From Deltaproteobacteria bacterium (GTDB lineage: Bacteria > Myxococcota_A > UBA9042 > DTJE01), in NCBI GenBank assembly GCA_016784945.1, contig JADHTP010000015.1, positions 1-25,068 on the forward strand: a stretch of 25,068 bases of DNA, read 5' to 3'. Below the pieces are notes generated by a model. The model was not told where the DNA came from. It saw only the letters and a list, made by a program, of their open reading frames with translations, and did not search any database. Position numbers and translations under genes: made by a program. How positions within the stretch are numbered: the first letter of the stretch is position 1; each line of letters opens with the position of its first letter. Shown here piece after piece: positions 1-7,589 of this stretch.

Positions 1-1126
1 CGCCCAGGGTCGGGTCGCAGAAATCCGACGTGCAGGGATTGCCGTCGTGGCAGTTGGGTTGCCCGGGACCGGCCACGCACTGCCCGAAGGTGCATTTGTC
101 CCCGTCGGTGCAGAAGTTCCCGTCGTTGCAGTCCGCCTCGTTGTTGGGGTGCTGGCACCCGAGCTTGGGATGGCACAGATCATCGGTGCATGGATTGGTG
201 TCGGCGCAGTTGGGCGCTCCGGTCCCCGGCTGGCACGAACCCTCGCCGCACTGGTCGCCCAGGGTGCACACGTTGCCGTCGTTGCAGGGATTGGCATTGG
301 GCGTGTACACGCAGCCCACCGAGGGGTCACAGGTGTCGTTGGTGCAGTTGTTCTTGTCGTCGCAGGTCACGATGGTTTCGCCCGGCCAGCAGGTGTACTT
401 GTCGCAGAAGTCGCCAACGGTGCAGGGATTCCCGTCACTGCAGGGCCGGTCGTTGGGCTCGTGGGTGCATCCCAGCGCGGGGTCGCACCCGTCGTCTGTG
501 CAGTAGTTCCCGTCATCGCAGGGATTGGGCAGCAGGCCCTTGCACTGGCCGCCCATGCAGGCGTCCCCCACGGTGCAGAAGTTCCCGTCGTCGCACTCGT
601 CCCCGTCGGAGGCGGTCCAGGCCACGTTGTCCACGGGCACCACGCAGGCCTCGCAGGGATTCTCCGGGTTGGGATCCCCGTCCTTGAAGCAGGCCCCGGC
701 GATGAGGCACCGATCCTCGCGCAGAGGGTAGTCGCAACCGCCCGCCCCGTCGCAGAGGTCGTGGGTGCAGGAACTGCCGTCGCCGCAGGAATATTCAGTG
801 CCCTCGCACACCCCGTACTTGCACTGGTCCGCGTAGGTACATGGGTCGCCGTCGTCGCACATGTCCCCGTGCTCGCAGGGCGGCGGCACGTACAGGTCGG
901 GCTGTCCCGGGTCCACGGCGCCCGGATCGGATTCACCCGGGTCCACGGTCACGGAGTCCCCCTGTCCCGGGTCCACGGTGCCCGGATCAGGCGCGGCGGT
1001 GTCCGGCAGGTCGGGCAGGACGCCCACGTCTGCGGCCAGGGAGGGAACGCCTCCTCCGCCGCAACCTAGGACGAACAGGCCGCCCAGGACCAGGGTCAAG
1101 ACCGTCGGGGTTGTGGGCTTCTTCAT
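1..1126 (-). CDS. Cys-rich repeat lipoprotein, C-terminus beyond the left edge
   Basis: The open frame runs from an ATG at 1126 off the left edge, giving at least 375 residues. The N-terminus is a lipoprotein signal peptide (two Lys, a hydrophobic stretch, then LVLGC with Cys22 as the lipid-modified residue). A Gly run and a linker of repeated D-P-G-x-x-D units follow to about residue 75. The rest is built of roughly 40-residue Cys-rich repeats of the form NPCTxDxCDPxxGCxHxPN alternating with DGNxCTxGDxCxxGxC. Such repeats are common in secreted or surface proteins of Myxococcota-like bacteria; their function is unknown. GGAG lies 9 nt upstream of the start. It begins 29 nt after the stop of the 1130-residue lipoprotein upstream and is probably co-transcribed with it. 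Surface location is inferred from the signal and Cys pattern. No catalytic motif is visible. Confidence 0.85.
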   Translation of the reverse strand, partial: MKKPTTPTVLTLVLGGLFVLGCGGGGVPSLAADVGVLPDLPDTAAPDPGTVDPGQGDSVTVDPGESDPGAVDPGQPDLYVPPPCEHGDMCDDGDPCTYADQCKYGVCEGTEYSCGDGSSCTHDLCDGAGGCDYPLREDRCLIAGACFKDGDPNPENPCEACVVPVDNVAWTASDGDECDDGNFCTVGDACMGGQCKGLLPNPCDDGNYCTDDGCDPALGCTHEPNDRPCSDGNPCTVGDFCDKYTCWPGETIVTCDDKNNCTNDTCDPSVGCVYTPNANPCNDGNVCTLGDQCGEGSCQPGTGAPNCADTNPCTDDLCHPKLGCQHPNNEADCNDGNFCTDGDKCTFGQCVAGPGQPNCHDGNPCTSDFCDPTLG

Positions 1127-1155
1127 GGCTTCTGACTCCGGTAGGGGCCTGGGAA

Positions 1156-4100
1156 TCAATGACATTGCTGCTGCCGGCTCTGGGTGCTCCAGCTGCAGTC
1201 ACCGCATAAACCTGCATTGGAACAGTCGCTTACCCACGTGCTCGAGTTGCCGCAGCTCGGGGCGCCGCCGTTCCAGCCCTGGCCACCGCCCGAGCAGATG
1301 CAGGCCAAGTACGTCACCACGCATCCAAAACCGTGGGTACTGGTCCACTGGCGGTCCCCGGAACCGCTGCAGTCATAGTCCCAGGAGTTGCAGTTGTTCT
1401 TCGCCACGAACCAATTTCCCTGTCCCGGGAAGGCGTTGCCGTCGGAGTCGCAGCAGTCCTTGGCGCCGTGGGGCGTGGTCACGGTGTAGGGGTAACCCGG
1501 CGAACTGCAGGTACACCGGGAGTCGCTCACCTCGTAGCCGTCAGCGTCCGAGTCCTTGTAGTAGTTCGTGCAGCCCGAACTGTTCTCCGGGTCCTTGGCG
1601 CCGTCGCAGTCGTCGTCCAGGCCGTTGCAGGTCTCGGTGGCGTTGGGGTGGATGTTCCCGTTGTTGTCGTTGCAGTCCCCGCCATTGTCCGCCGTGTAGT
1701 CCCCGCTCGCGGTGCACAGCTTCTTGTGGTCGCCCGACACCCCGAACCCGTCGTCGTCGTGGTCCTTGAAGAAGGTGTCGCCCCCCTGGCTGCCCTCGGG
1801 GTCGATGAGGCTGTCGCAGTTGTCGTCGATGCCGTTGCACTTCTCCGTGGCGCCCGGGTTGATCTCGGCTGCGGTGTCCTTGCAGTCGCCGGCCTTGTCG
1901 GCCCGATACAGGCCCGATGCGTTGCACAGGCACTTGGTGTCACTGGTGCCGTAGCCATCGTCATCGGCATCGTAGTGCCAGGTGCCGCAGGCCGACGCGC
2001 CCTCCTCGTCGGCCCCGTTCACGCAGTTGTCGTCGATGCCGTTGCAGACTTCCTGGGCCCCGGGGAAGACCGCCGCGTTCAAGGGTTCGCAGTCCGTTCC
2101 GTCCAGGGACCCGTCGTTGTCGTCGTCCGGGTCGCAGGCGTTGCCCATGGCGTCGCTGTCGTGGTTCTCCTGTCCCCCGTTCTTGACCATGGGGCAGTTG
2201 TCGTCGCCATCCAGCACGCCGTCGTTGTCGTCGTCGTCGTCACACACATCGCCGAATTCGTCGCCGTCCTGGTTCTCCTGATCGGGGTTCGGGATGAACT
2301 GGCAGTTGTCCAACTGGTCCGACTTCCCGTCATTGTCGTCGTCGTTGTCACACACATCCCCCTGGCCGTCCAGATCGCTGTCTTCCTGGAATTCGTTGGG
2401 GAAGAACTCGCAGTTGTCCGACTCGTTGGCCACGCCGTCCCCGTCCTTGTCCGGGTCGCACACATCGCCGATTTCGTCCAGGTCCAGGTCGCCCTGGGAC
2501 GGGTTGGGCACGTCGGGGCAGTTGTCCACCTCGTTGGGCACGCCGTCGCCGTCCTTTTCGTTGTCGCACACGTCACCGAAGGCGTCCTTGTCGATGTTCC
2601 CCTGGTCGGGGTTCGCAATCCAGGGGCAGTTGTCCGTGAGGTCCGGCACGCCGTCGTTTTCGTCGTCCGGGTCGCAGGGGTCGCCCATTCCGTCACCCTC
2701 GAAGTCATCCTGCTGGGGGTTCTTGATCTCGGGGCAGTTGTCATCCTCGTTGTGGATCAGATCCCCGTCGATGTCGTCGTCGCACACGTCGCCCACGTTG
2801 TCGTTGTCCATGTCCGCCTGGCCGGGGTTGGCCACCGTGGGGCAGTTGTCGATGAGGTCCGGCTTCCCGTCGCCGTCGTCGTCGTCATCGCACACGTCGC
2901 CGAACCCGTCACCGTCGGAGTTCATCTGGTCCGGGTTGAAGTTGACGGGGCAATTGTCCATCACGTCCAGGATGTCGTCGCCGTCGTCGTCGTCGTCGCA
3001 CACGTCGCCTTCACCGTCGTTGTCCAGGTCCGCCTGGCTCTGGTTCGACACCAGGGTGCAGTTGTCGTCGCAACCGGACAGGGCGCCGCCGATGCAGGGC
3101 TTGTCGCCCACCACGCCGCTGTTGTCGCCATCGTCGGGGATGCCGTCGCCATCGGAGTCACCGTCGCACACGTCGCCCTTGCCGTCGCCGTCCACGTCGG
3201 CCTGGTCGGGGTTGTAGACCAGGGGGCAGTTGTCAGGCTCGTCGAACACGTCGTCGTTGTCATCGTCCTCGTCGCAGACGTTGCCCTTTTCGTCGTCGTC
3301 GGCGTTCTCCTGGCCGGGGTTCTGGACCTGCGGGCAGTTGTCTTCCACGTCCGGGATCTCGTCGTTGTCGTCGTCGTCGTCGCAGGCGTCACCCCAGGAG
3401 TCGAAGTCGTAGTTTTCCTGTTTCGGGTTGGGCACGAACTGGCAGTTGTCCGGTTCATCGAGGATGCCGTCGTCGTCGTCGTCCGTGTCCACGCAGTCCG
3501 CCGTGCCGTCGTCGTCCGTGTCGTCGAAGCCTTCGTCGGTGTCGCCGTCACAATCGTTGTCCAGCCCGTCGCACTCCTCGGGGCCGGGGGCCGGCGCGTC
3601 GCACACGGGCGCGCCGTCCACGCACTTGGTCCAGCCGGAACACTCGCCCAGCTCGCTGGTCACGGTGCAGGGACTGAGCGCCACCTCCTCGTCGGTGTCG
3701 CCGTCACAGTCGTTGTCCAGCCCGTCGCACTCCTCGGCCTTGGGCTCGGGCGCGTCGCAGTCCGACAGGCCATCCGAGATGCACACGCGATGACCGGAAC
3801 ACACTTTGCCTTCCTCGCCGGCAAAGCACTGGGTCTTGGCGCCCAGCTGGATGGCATAGGGGCTGCAGTTGCACTCCCCGGACTCGGGCAGGCACTGCAT
3901 GGTGGTCCCTTCGCGGTCGGGCAGTTCCAGTTCGATGCAGGCGTAGCCGTCGGGGCAGTCCTTGTTCGCGGCGCAGAGCAGGCCGCAGAACGAACCTTCC
4001 ACCTCGCTGAACTCGATGCATCGGGAACCGGGGATCCCGGAGGCGCCATCCGAACACTCATCGTCGGTGATGCAGGGCCGGCACAGGTTGGTGGAGGTCT

Positions 4101-4548
4101 GGAGGCAGATGAACACCGGGTCCATTCCCGTCAGCTGGAACAGGCTGCAGGACCAGCCCGAGGGACAATCCTCGTAGCAGAGGTCCGTGCATGCCGGTCC
4201 CTGGTCCGAGGGGACGCAAAAACCGCTGAAGCAGTCGATGTGACCCCGGCCGATGGTACAGGGCCATCCGAAACCGCCGGGCGTCGGGCCCGTGTCCACG
4301 TCGGCAATCATGTCCTCGCCCACCGGGATCTCGGGCTGCGTGCCCGAGTCCATCACACCCGGGTCGGGCACGGTGCCGGGGTCGGTCTGGCCGGGATCGT
4401 CAATGGTCCCCGGGTCCTTTCCGGGGCCCGTGTCTATGGTGGAGATATCGCCCCCCCCGTCACTGCCGGACCCGCAACCGGCGGACAGGCCGGCCAGGGC
4501 GACAATCAGAGTCAAGAGGGTCGAAAACGTACGCATCGAGAGTTCCAT
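1156..4548 (-). CDS. Large surface lipoprotein with MopE and thrombospondin type 3 repeats
   Basis: 1130 residues. The signal peptide ends in LSAGC (Cys25), so the protein is a predicted lipoprotein. A D/P/G/T-rich linker covers residues 33-90 and a Cys-rich segment about 97-265. Two MopE-type motifs (ECDGLDNDCDGDTDE) lie at about 273-289 and 325-340. Twelve thrombospondin type 3 units follow (about 341-805), each with DNC..(V/I).NP.Q.(D/N).D..GD.CD and runs of three to five Asp; such units bind calcium in the family. Three further MopE-type metal-binding motifs (CNGIDDNC, CNGIDDNC, CNGLDDDC) and a Cys/Ser/Gly/Trp-rich tail complete it. GGAGG lies 7 nt upstream of the ATG at 4548, which favours it over the in-frame ATG at 4536. 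The very acidic repeats suggest a rigid calcium-loaded stalk or adhesin; that role is inferred. The next gene downstream is the Cys-rich lipoprotein, 29 nt away. Confidence 0.92.
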   Translation of the reverse strand: MELSMRTFSTLLTLIVALAGLSAGCGSGSDGGGDISTIDTGPGKDPGTIDDPGQTDPGTVPDPGVMDSGTQPEIPVGEDMIADVDTGPTPGGFGWPCTIGRGHIDCFSGFCVPSDQGPACTDLCYEDCPSGWSCSLFQLTGMDPVFICLQTSTNLCRPCITDDECSDGASGIPGSRCIEFSEVEGSFCGLLCAANKDCPDGYACIELELPDREGTTMQCLPESGECNCSPYAIQLGAKTQCFAGEEGKVCSGHRVCISDGLSDCDAPEPKAEECDGLDNDCDGDTDEEVALSPCTVTSELGECSGWTKCVDGAPVCDAPAPGPEECDGLDNDCDGDTDEGFDDTDDDGTADCVDTDDDDDGILDEPDNCQFVPNPKQENYDFDSWGDACDDDDDNDEIPDVEDNCPQVQNPGQENADDDEKGNVCDEDDDNDDVFDEPDNCPLVYNPDQADVDGDGKGDVCDGDSDGDGIPDDGDNSGVVGDKPCIGGALSGCDDNCTLVSNQSQADLDNDGEGDVCDDDDDGDDILDVMDNCPVNFNPDQMNSDGDGFGDVCDDDDDGDGKPDLIDNCPTVANPGQADMDNDNVGDVCDDDIDGDLIHNEDDNCPEIKNPQQDDFEGDGMGDPCDPDDENDGVPDLTDNCPWIANPDQGNIDKDAFGDVCDNEKDGDGVPNEVDNCPDVPNPSQGDLDLDEIGDVCDPDKDGDGVANESDNCEFFPNEFQEDSDLDGQGDVCDNDDDNDGKSDQLDNCQFIPNPDQENQDGDEFGDVCDDDDDNDGVLDGDDNCPMVKNGGQENHDSDAMGNACDPDDDNDGSLDGTDCEPLNAAVFPGAQEVCNGIDDNCVNGADEEGASACGTWHYDADDDGYGTSDTKCLCNASGLYRADKAGDCKDTAAEINPGATEKCNGIDDNCDSLIDPEGSQGGDTFFKDHDDDGFGVSGDHKKLCTASGDYTADNGGDCNDNNGNIHPNATETCNGLDDDCDGAKDPENSSGCTNYYKDSDADGYEVSDSRCTCSSPGYPYTVTTPHGAKDCCDSDGNAFPGQGNWFVAKNNCNSWDYDCSGSGDRQWTSTHGFGCVVTYLACICSGGGQGWNGGAPSCGNSSTWVSDCSNAGLCGDCSWSTQSRQQQCH

Positions 4549-4588
4549 CCACAGCCTCCATGTTTCGTGGAACGACAGACAATATTAA

Positions 4589-4617
4589 AGAATAAAGAAT
4601 AAGGAAGTAATGCTCAA
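4589..4617 (-). promoter_or_regulatory. Putative promoter of the TSP3 lipoprotein operon
   Basis: On the minus strand TTGAGC (4612-4617) is followed after 17 nt by TATTCT (4589-4594), inside an unusually AT-rich patch of repeated AATAAAG-like words. The start codon lies about 40 nt downstream. Motif match only. Confidence 0.45.
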
Positions 4618-4652
4618 GCGAGGCGGTCCCTTCCGGTAACTGTGCCTTGCAG

Positions 4653-4674
4653 GGGACGGACACCCGTCCGTCCC
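4653..4674. repeat. 22-bp perfect palindrome (9-bp arms, 4-nt loop), copy 1
   Basis: Arm GGGACGGAC, loop ACCC, arm GTCCGTCCC, preceded by TGCAG. It belongs to a set of four 22-bp palindromes in this window that keep length and outer bases while the inner stem changes with compensating bases. No T-tract follows, so it does not look like a simple intrinsic terminator. Confidence 0.75.
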
Positions 4675-4686
4675 ACCGTGCCAGAA

Positions 4687-4708
4687 GGGCGACTCGGGTG
4701 AGTCGCCC
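4687..4708. repeat. 22-bp perfect palindrome, copy 2 (opposite orientation to copy 1)
   Basis: Arm GGGCGACTC, loop GGGT, arm GAGTCGCCC. Read on the other strand the loop is ACCC, the same as copy 1, and the 5' flank is TTATG against TGCAG. It lies 12 nt from copy 1, so the two form an inverted pair between divergent genes. Confidence 0.75.
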
Positions 4709-4801
4709 CATAAAGGACTCTCATCGTACGATCCGGACGGTAGACGTCCCCACCTTTTTTCGAGTTCGGTTACAATCGCCGGGGTCCCATCGGGGATAGG
4801 G

Positions 4802-5086
4802 ATGGTCACCGTAATGCTGCAGATCGCGGCCCTTGCCTGGGTCTTCGTCCTTCCGGGGACGTGGATCGCGCTCCGGGTGGGCCGTGACTGGCCCCTGCCC
4901 GTGCGCCTGGCCGCGGGCTTTACGCTGGGGCTTCTGGCCGTCCCGCTCGCCAGTTTCAGTGCAGCCTGGGTCCTTTCCCAAAGCGTGACATCGACTCTGG
5001 TGATCGCCGTGGCCACCGTGGCCAACACAGCGGGTGGTGCGGCCACCTGGTGGCTCGCGCGCCGGGGTAAGGGAGGGGCCGAGTGA
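4802..5086 (+). CDS. Small three-helix membrane protein upstream of carbamoyltransferase
   Basis: 94 residues with three hydrophobic segments (about 4-24, 33-58 and 63-86) and a short basic/acidic C-terminus, so a predicted inner-membrane protein. I do not recognise the family. The first 50 residues (a short helix with LPG, then a basic loop, then a Leu/Ala/Gly helix) resemble the start of larger membrane glycosyltransferases, so it could be a shortened relative. GGGGA stands 4-5 nt before the ATG at 4802, and a TACAAT -10-like box is at 4771-4776 with no clear -35. Its stop overlaps the GTG of the next gene (GTGA), which suggests translational coupling and a shared role with the carbamoyltransferase. 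Small membrane partners are known next to some carbamoyltransferases (for example SxtJ beside SxtI), but this sequence does not look like SxtJ. Confidence 0.7.
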   Translation: MVTVMLQIAALAWVFVLPGTWIALRVGRDWPLPVRLAAGFTLGLLAVPLASFSAAWVLSQSVTSTLVIAVATVANTAGGAATWWLARRGKGGAE

Positions 5087-6768
5087 CCGAGCCCCTCGTC
5101 CTGGCAACCCACGAAGACACCAATGCCAACGCGACCCTCTTGCGGGGCTGGTCCATCGTGGCGGCCGTGGCCGAGGAGCGGCTTTCCCGCCGCAAGTTCC
5201 AGCCCGGCTACCCCACGCTGGCCGTGGCCGAGGTCCTGCGCCTGGGTGGCGTCGCCCTGGACCAGGTGGACGCCGTGGTGGCGGGCAACCGGTTCCACTT
5301 CCTGCCCAGGGTCTTCGGGACCGCCCCCGTGGAGGGGGAGCACGACCTGTTCGGCCTGTCCCACAAGACCTGGCTGAGCGTGCAGGCGCGGTTCGCCCGA
5401 AAGGGACCGCTGTCCTGGTTGGCCGAGGCCCTGAGTCGCGGGCCCCTGAAGAGGCGATACGGCCGCGACGTGGCCCTGGTGGACCACCACACAGCCCATG
5501 CCTATTCCGCCTACCTGACGTCGCCCTTTGCCGAGGCCCTGGCCGTTTCCGTGGACAACATGGGTGACGGCTTCGCCGCGCGCGTGTTTCTGTGCCGGTC
5601 CGGCCGTTGTGAGCCCCTGTGGGAGTCCGATGCCGTGCAATCGCCGGGACAGTTCTATGGCGAGATCTCCCAGTTCCTCGGATTCCACGTGCTCAACGCC
5701 GGGAAGGTGACCGGACTGGCCGCGCGGGGTGACCAGGCGCGGGCCTATCCCGTCATGGAGAAGCTGTTCGGGCTGGACCGGGACGACACGCGATTCCGCC
5801 TGGCACCCATGTGGTCCAAATCGCGGACCCGCGGGCTGTTCAAGGAGCTTTCGCAGTTCAGTCGCGAGGACGTGTCCGCCGCGGCCCAGAAGCGCCTGGA
5901 GGACGTGGTGGTGGACTTCGTGCGCAGGGCGCTGAAGGAAACCGGGGACCACAACGTGGTCCTTGCCGGCGGCGTGTTCGCCAACGTGCTGCTGAACCAG
6001 TGCATCTGGAACCTGCCCGAGGTGCAGGGTGTGTTCGTGCATCCCGCCATGACCGACCAGGGCATCTCGGCCGGCGCCGCCCTGGCCCACCAGGCCGAAA
6101 CCGTGGGCCTTGAACCCCACGCCATTCCCCATGTCTACCTGGGCGCGGGCTTCACCGAAGAGGAAATCGGCACGGTCCTGGAAGCGGAGGGGCTGGAATA
6201 CGAGCGCTGTGACGACATCGACGGCCGCGTGGGCGACCTCATCGTGGAAGGCAAGGTGGTGGCCCGGTTCAACGGCCGGATGGAATACGGGCCCCGTGCC
6301 CTGGGGCACCGGAGCATCCTCTACCACACGAAGGATCCGGCTGTGAACGACTGGCTCAACCACCGCCTGGACCGGTCCGAGTTCATGCCCTTCGCGCCGG
6401 CCACCCTGGCCGAGCACGCCGCGGACTGCTACGAGGACTACGGGGAGGGCGTGGAACACACGGCGCGGTTCATGACCATGACCTTCCGCTGCACGGAGTT
6501 CATGAAGAAGGCGTCGCCTGCGGTGGTCCATATCGACGGTACGGCCCGGCCCCAGGTGGTTCACGAGGACACGTCCCCGGGGTACTACCGGATCCTGAAG
6601 CGCGTCTTTGAAAAGACGGGTGTGCCCAGCATGGTGAATACCTCCTTCAACATCCACGGCGAGCCCATCGTGTGTACGCCCTCCGACGCGGTCCGGCTGT
6701 TCCGACAGGGCCGGGTGGACGTGATGGCCCTGGGGCCGTTCCTCCTTCAGAAGCCGCGGGACAAGTAA
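5083..6768 (+). CDS. Carbamoyltransferase, NodU/CmcH family
   Basis: 561 residues, normal length for the family. These enzymes make carbamoyl-adenylate from carbamoyl phosphate and ATP and transfer the carbamoyl group to a hydroxyl, usually on a sugar or natural product. The N-terminal half has the ASKHA-like fold motifs, AAVAEERLSRRKF (about 27-39) and the metal-binding DHHTAHA (134-140) followed by SVDNMGDG. LAGGVFANVLLN lies mid-protein. The C-terminal catalytic half shows GRMEYGPRALGHRSIL, FMPFAPATL and NTSFNIHGEPIVCTPSDA. All are diagnostic. The start is GTG, with GGGAGGGG about 5 nt upstream and a GTGA overlap with the small membrane protein. The substrate is unknown. The neighbouring glycosyltransferase-type genes make a cell-envelope glycan a fair guess. 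Confidence 0.95.
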   Translation: MTEPLVLATHEDTNANATLLRGWSIVAAVAEERLSRRKFQPGYPTLAVAEVLRLGGVALDQVDAVVAGNRFHFLPRVFGTAPVEGEHDLFGLSHKTWLSVQARFARKGPLSWLAEALSRGPLKRRYGRDVALVDHHTAHAYSAYLTSPFAEALAVSVDNMGDGFAARVFLCRSGRCEPLWESDAVQSPGQFYGEISQFLGFHVLNAGKVTGLAARGDQARAYPVMEKLFGLDRDDTRFRLAPMWSKSRTRGLFKELSQFSREDVSAAAQKRLEDVVVDFVRRALKETGDHNVVLAGGVFANVLLNQCIWNLPEVQGVFVHPAMTDQGISAGAALAHQAETVGLEPHAIPHVYLGAGFTEEEIGTVLEAEGLEYERCDDIDGRVGDLIVEGKVVARFNGRMEYGPRALGHRSILYHTKDPAVNDWLNHRLDRSEFMPFAPATLAEHAADCYEDYGEGVEHTARFMTMTFRCTEFMKKASPAVVHIDGTARPQVVHEDTSPGYYRILKRVFEKTGVPSMVNTSFNIHGEPIVCTPSDAVRLFRQGRVDVMALGPFLLQKPRDK

Positions 6769-6802
6769 GACAGTCACCCGGTCTGATGGGTAGCCGACAG
6801 GT

Positions 6803-6824
6803 GGGACGGTCTGGAGACCGTCCC
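6803..6824. repeat. 22-bp perfect palindrome, copy 3, supplying a stop codon
   Basis: Arm GGGACGGTC, loop TGGA, arm GACCGTCCC. On the minus strand it is preceded by TGTAG. The TAG of that flank is the stop codon of the hydrolase gene ending at 6825. It lies between two convergent genes. Confidence 0.75.
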
Positions 6825-7583
6825 CTACAAGGTCACGGTCTGGCCTTCCTGGAGAACCAGGACGCGGTTGGGCTCGCCCCTTTCTTCCAGGGCCTGGACC
6901 AGATGGGTGGCCCGTCCCGGGTGAAGGGAAAGAGGCGGGACGCTCATCCAGATGCCCCCTTCGTGGATGGGGATCACCGTTTGGGCCTGCAGCATATCCG
7001 CGGCCTTTTCCGCATCTTCCGGGGCCATGACCGTGCGCTTCCCGAAGATCCGGGTTCCCCCCACGGGCAGCAACGCCAGGCGGAAGGGTCCGAATCGATC
7101 GGCAATGGCCTGGATCACGTCCGGCTCGAAACGGGCGTCGCCCCCGAAAAAGACCTGGCCCCAGTCGGGCAGCCTCAGGACGAAATTTGCTTCTTCGGGC
7201 CCGGGAAACGTGTGGGGCCCGGGCACGGCCCAGATCTCCACCGGACCCACGGAGGTGGACTCCCACAGGGCCAGTTCACCCCAGCCGGGCTCCACCTTGC
7301 CCAGGGCCTTGAGGGCGTCGGGTGGGAAGATCACCCGCTGTGGTGTGGGCTCCATGCGGCCCATGGCCGCCCGATCGAAATGGTCCGGGTGGAGGTGGGA
7401 AACGAGCACTGCGTCCAGGGCCGGCACCTCGGTGGCCTTGCAACCCGGTCGACGGAAGCAGGGCAGGCCCCTCAGGTGCATGGCGAACCAGGGGTCTGTC
7501 AGAAACCGGGTCCCCTCCCATTCCAGCACCAGGGTGCTGCAGCGGACCATGGTGACCGTGAGCGTGCCGGCGGTTTCGTCCAT
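6825..7583 (-). CDS. Metallo-beta-lactamase-fold metal-dependent hydrolase (UlaG-like)
   Basis: 252 residues. The protein begins with the strand pattern of the UlaG/YtnP-like branch (MVRCSTLVLEWEGTRFLTDPWF). The metal-binding HxHxDH is complete (H63, H65, D67, H68). FFGGDARF and VIPIHEGGIW supply the later metal ligands and strand motifs. No signal peptide, so cytoplasmic. Family members hydrolyse phosphodiester or lactone bonds, or are tRNase Z-like; the substrate here is unknown. The ATG at 7583 lies 6 nt after the stop of the upstream membrane-protein gene, without a clear Shine-Dalgarno, so translation is probably coupled. The last three codons run directly into a palindromic repeat whose flank provides the TAG. 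Confidence 0.88.
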   Translation of the reverse strand: MDETAGTLTVTMVRCSTLVLEWEGTRFLTDPWFAMHLRGLPCFRRPGCKATEVPALDAVLVSHLHPDHFDRAAMGRMEPTPQRVIFPPDALKALGKVEPGWGELALWESTSVGPVEIWAVPGPHTFPGPEEANFVLRLPDWGQVFFGGDARFEPDVIQAIADRFGPFRLALLPVGGTRIFGKRTVMAPEDAEKAADMLQAQTVIPIHEGGIWMSVPPLSLHPGRATHLVQALEERGEPNRVLVLQEGQTVTL

Positions 7584-7589
7584 GGGCGG

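Noticed and set aside
1333..4602. 1089-residue open frame on the plus strand, antisense to the TSP3 lipoprotein
   Set aside because: It is a Val-rich mirror of GAC/GTC-rich Asp codons (Asp on one strand reads Val on the other). It has no domain, and the minus-strand frame has a signal peptide, Shine-Dalgarno and known repeats.
4585..7266. 893-residue minus-strand frame across the carbamoyltransferase
   Set aside because: Shadow of a clear coding region on the other strand; composition is His/Gly/Arg-rich with no motif.
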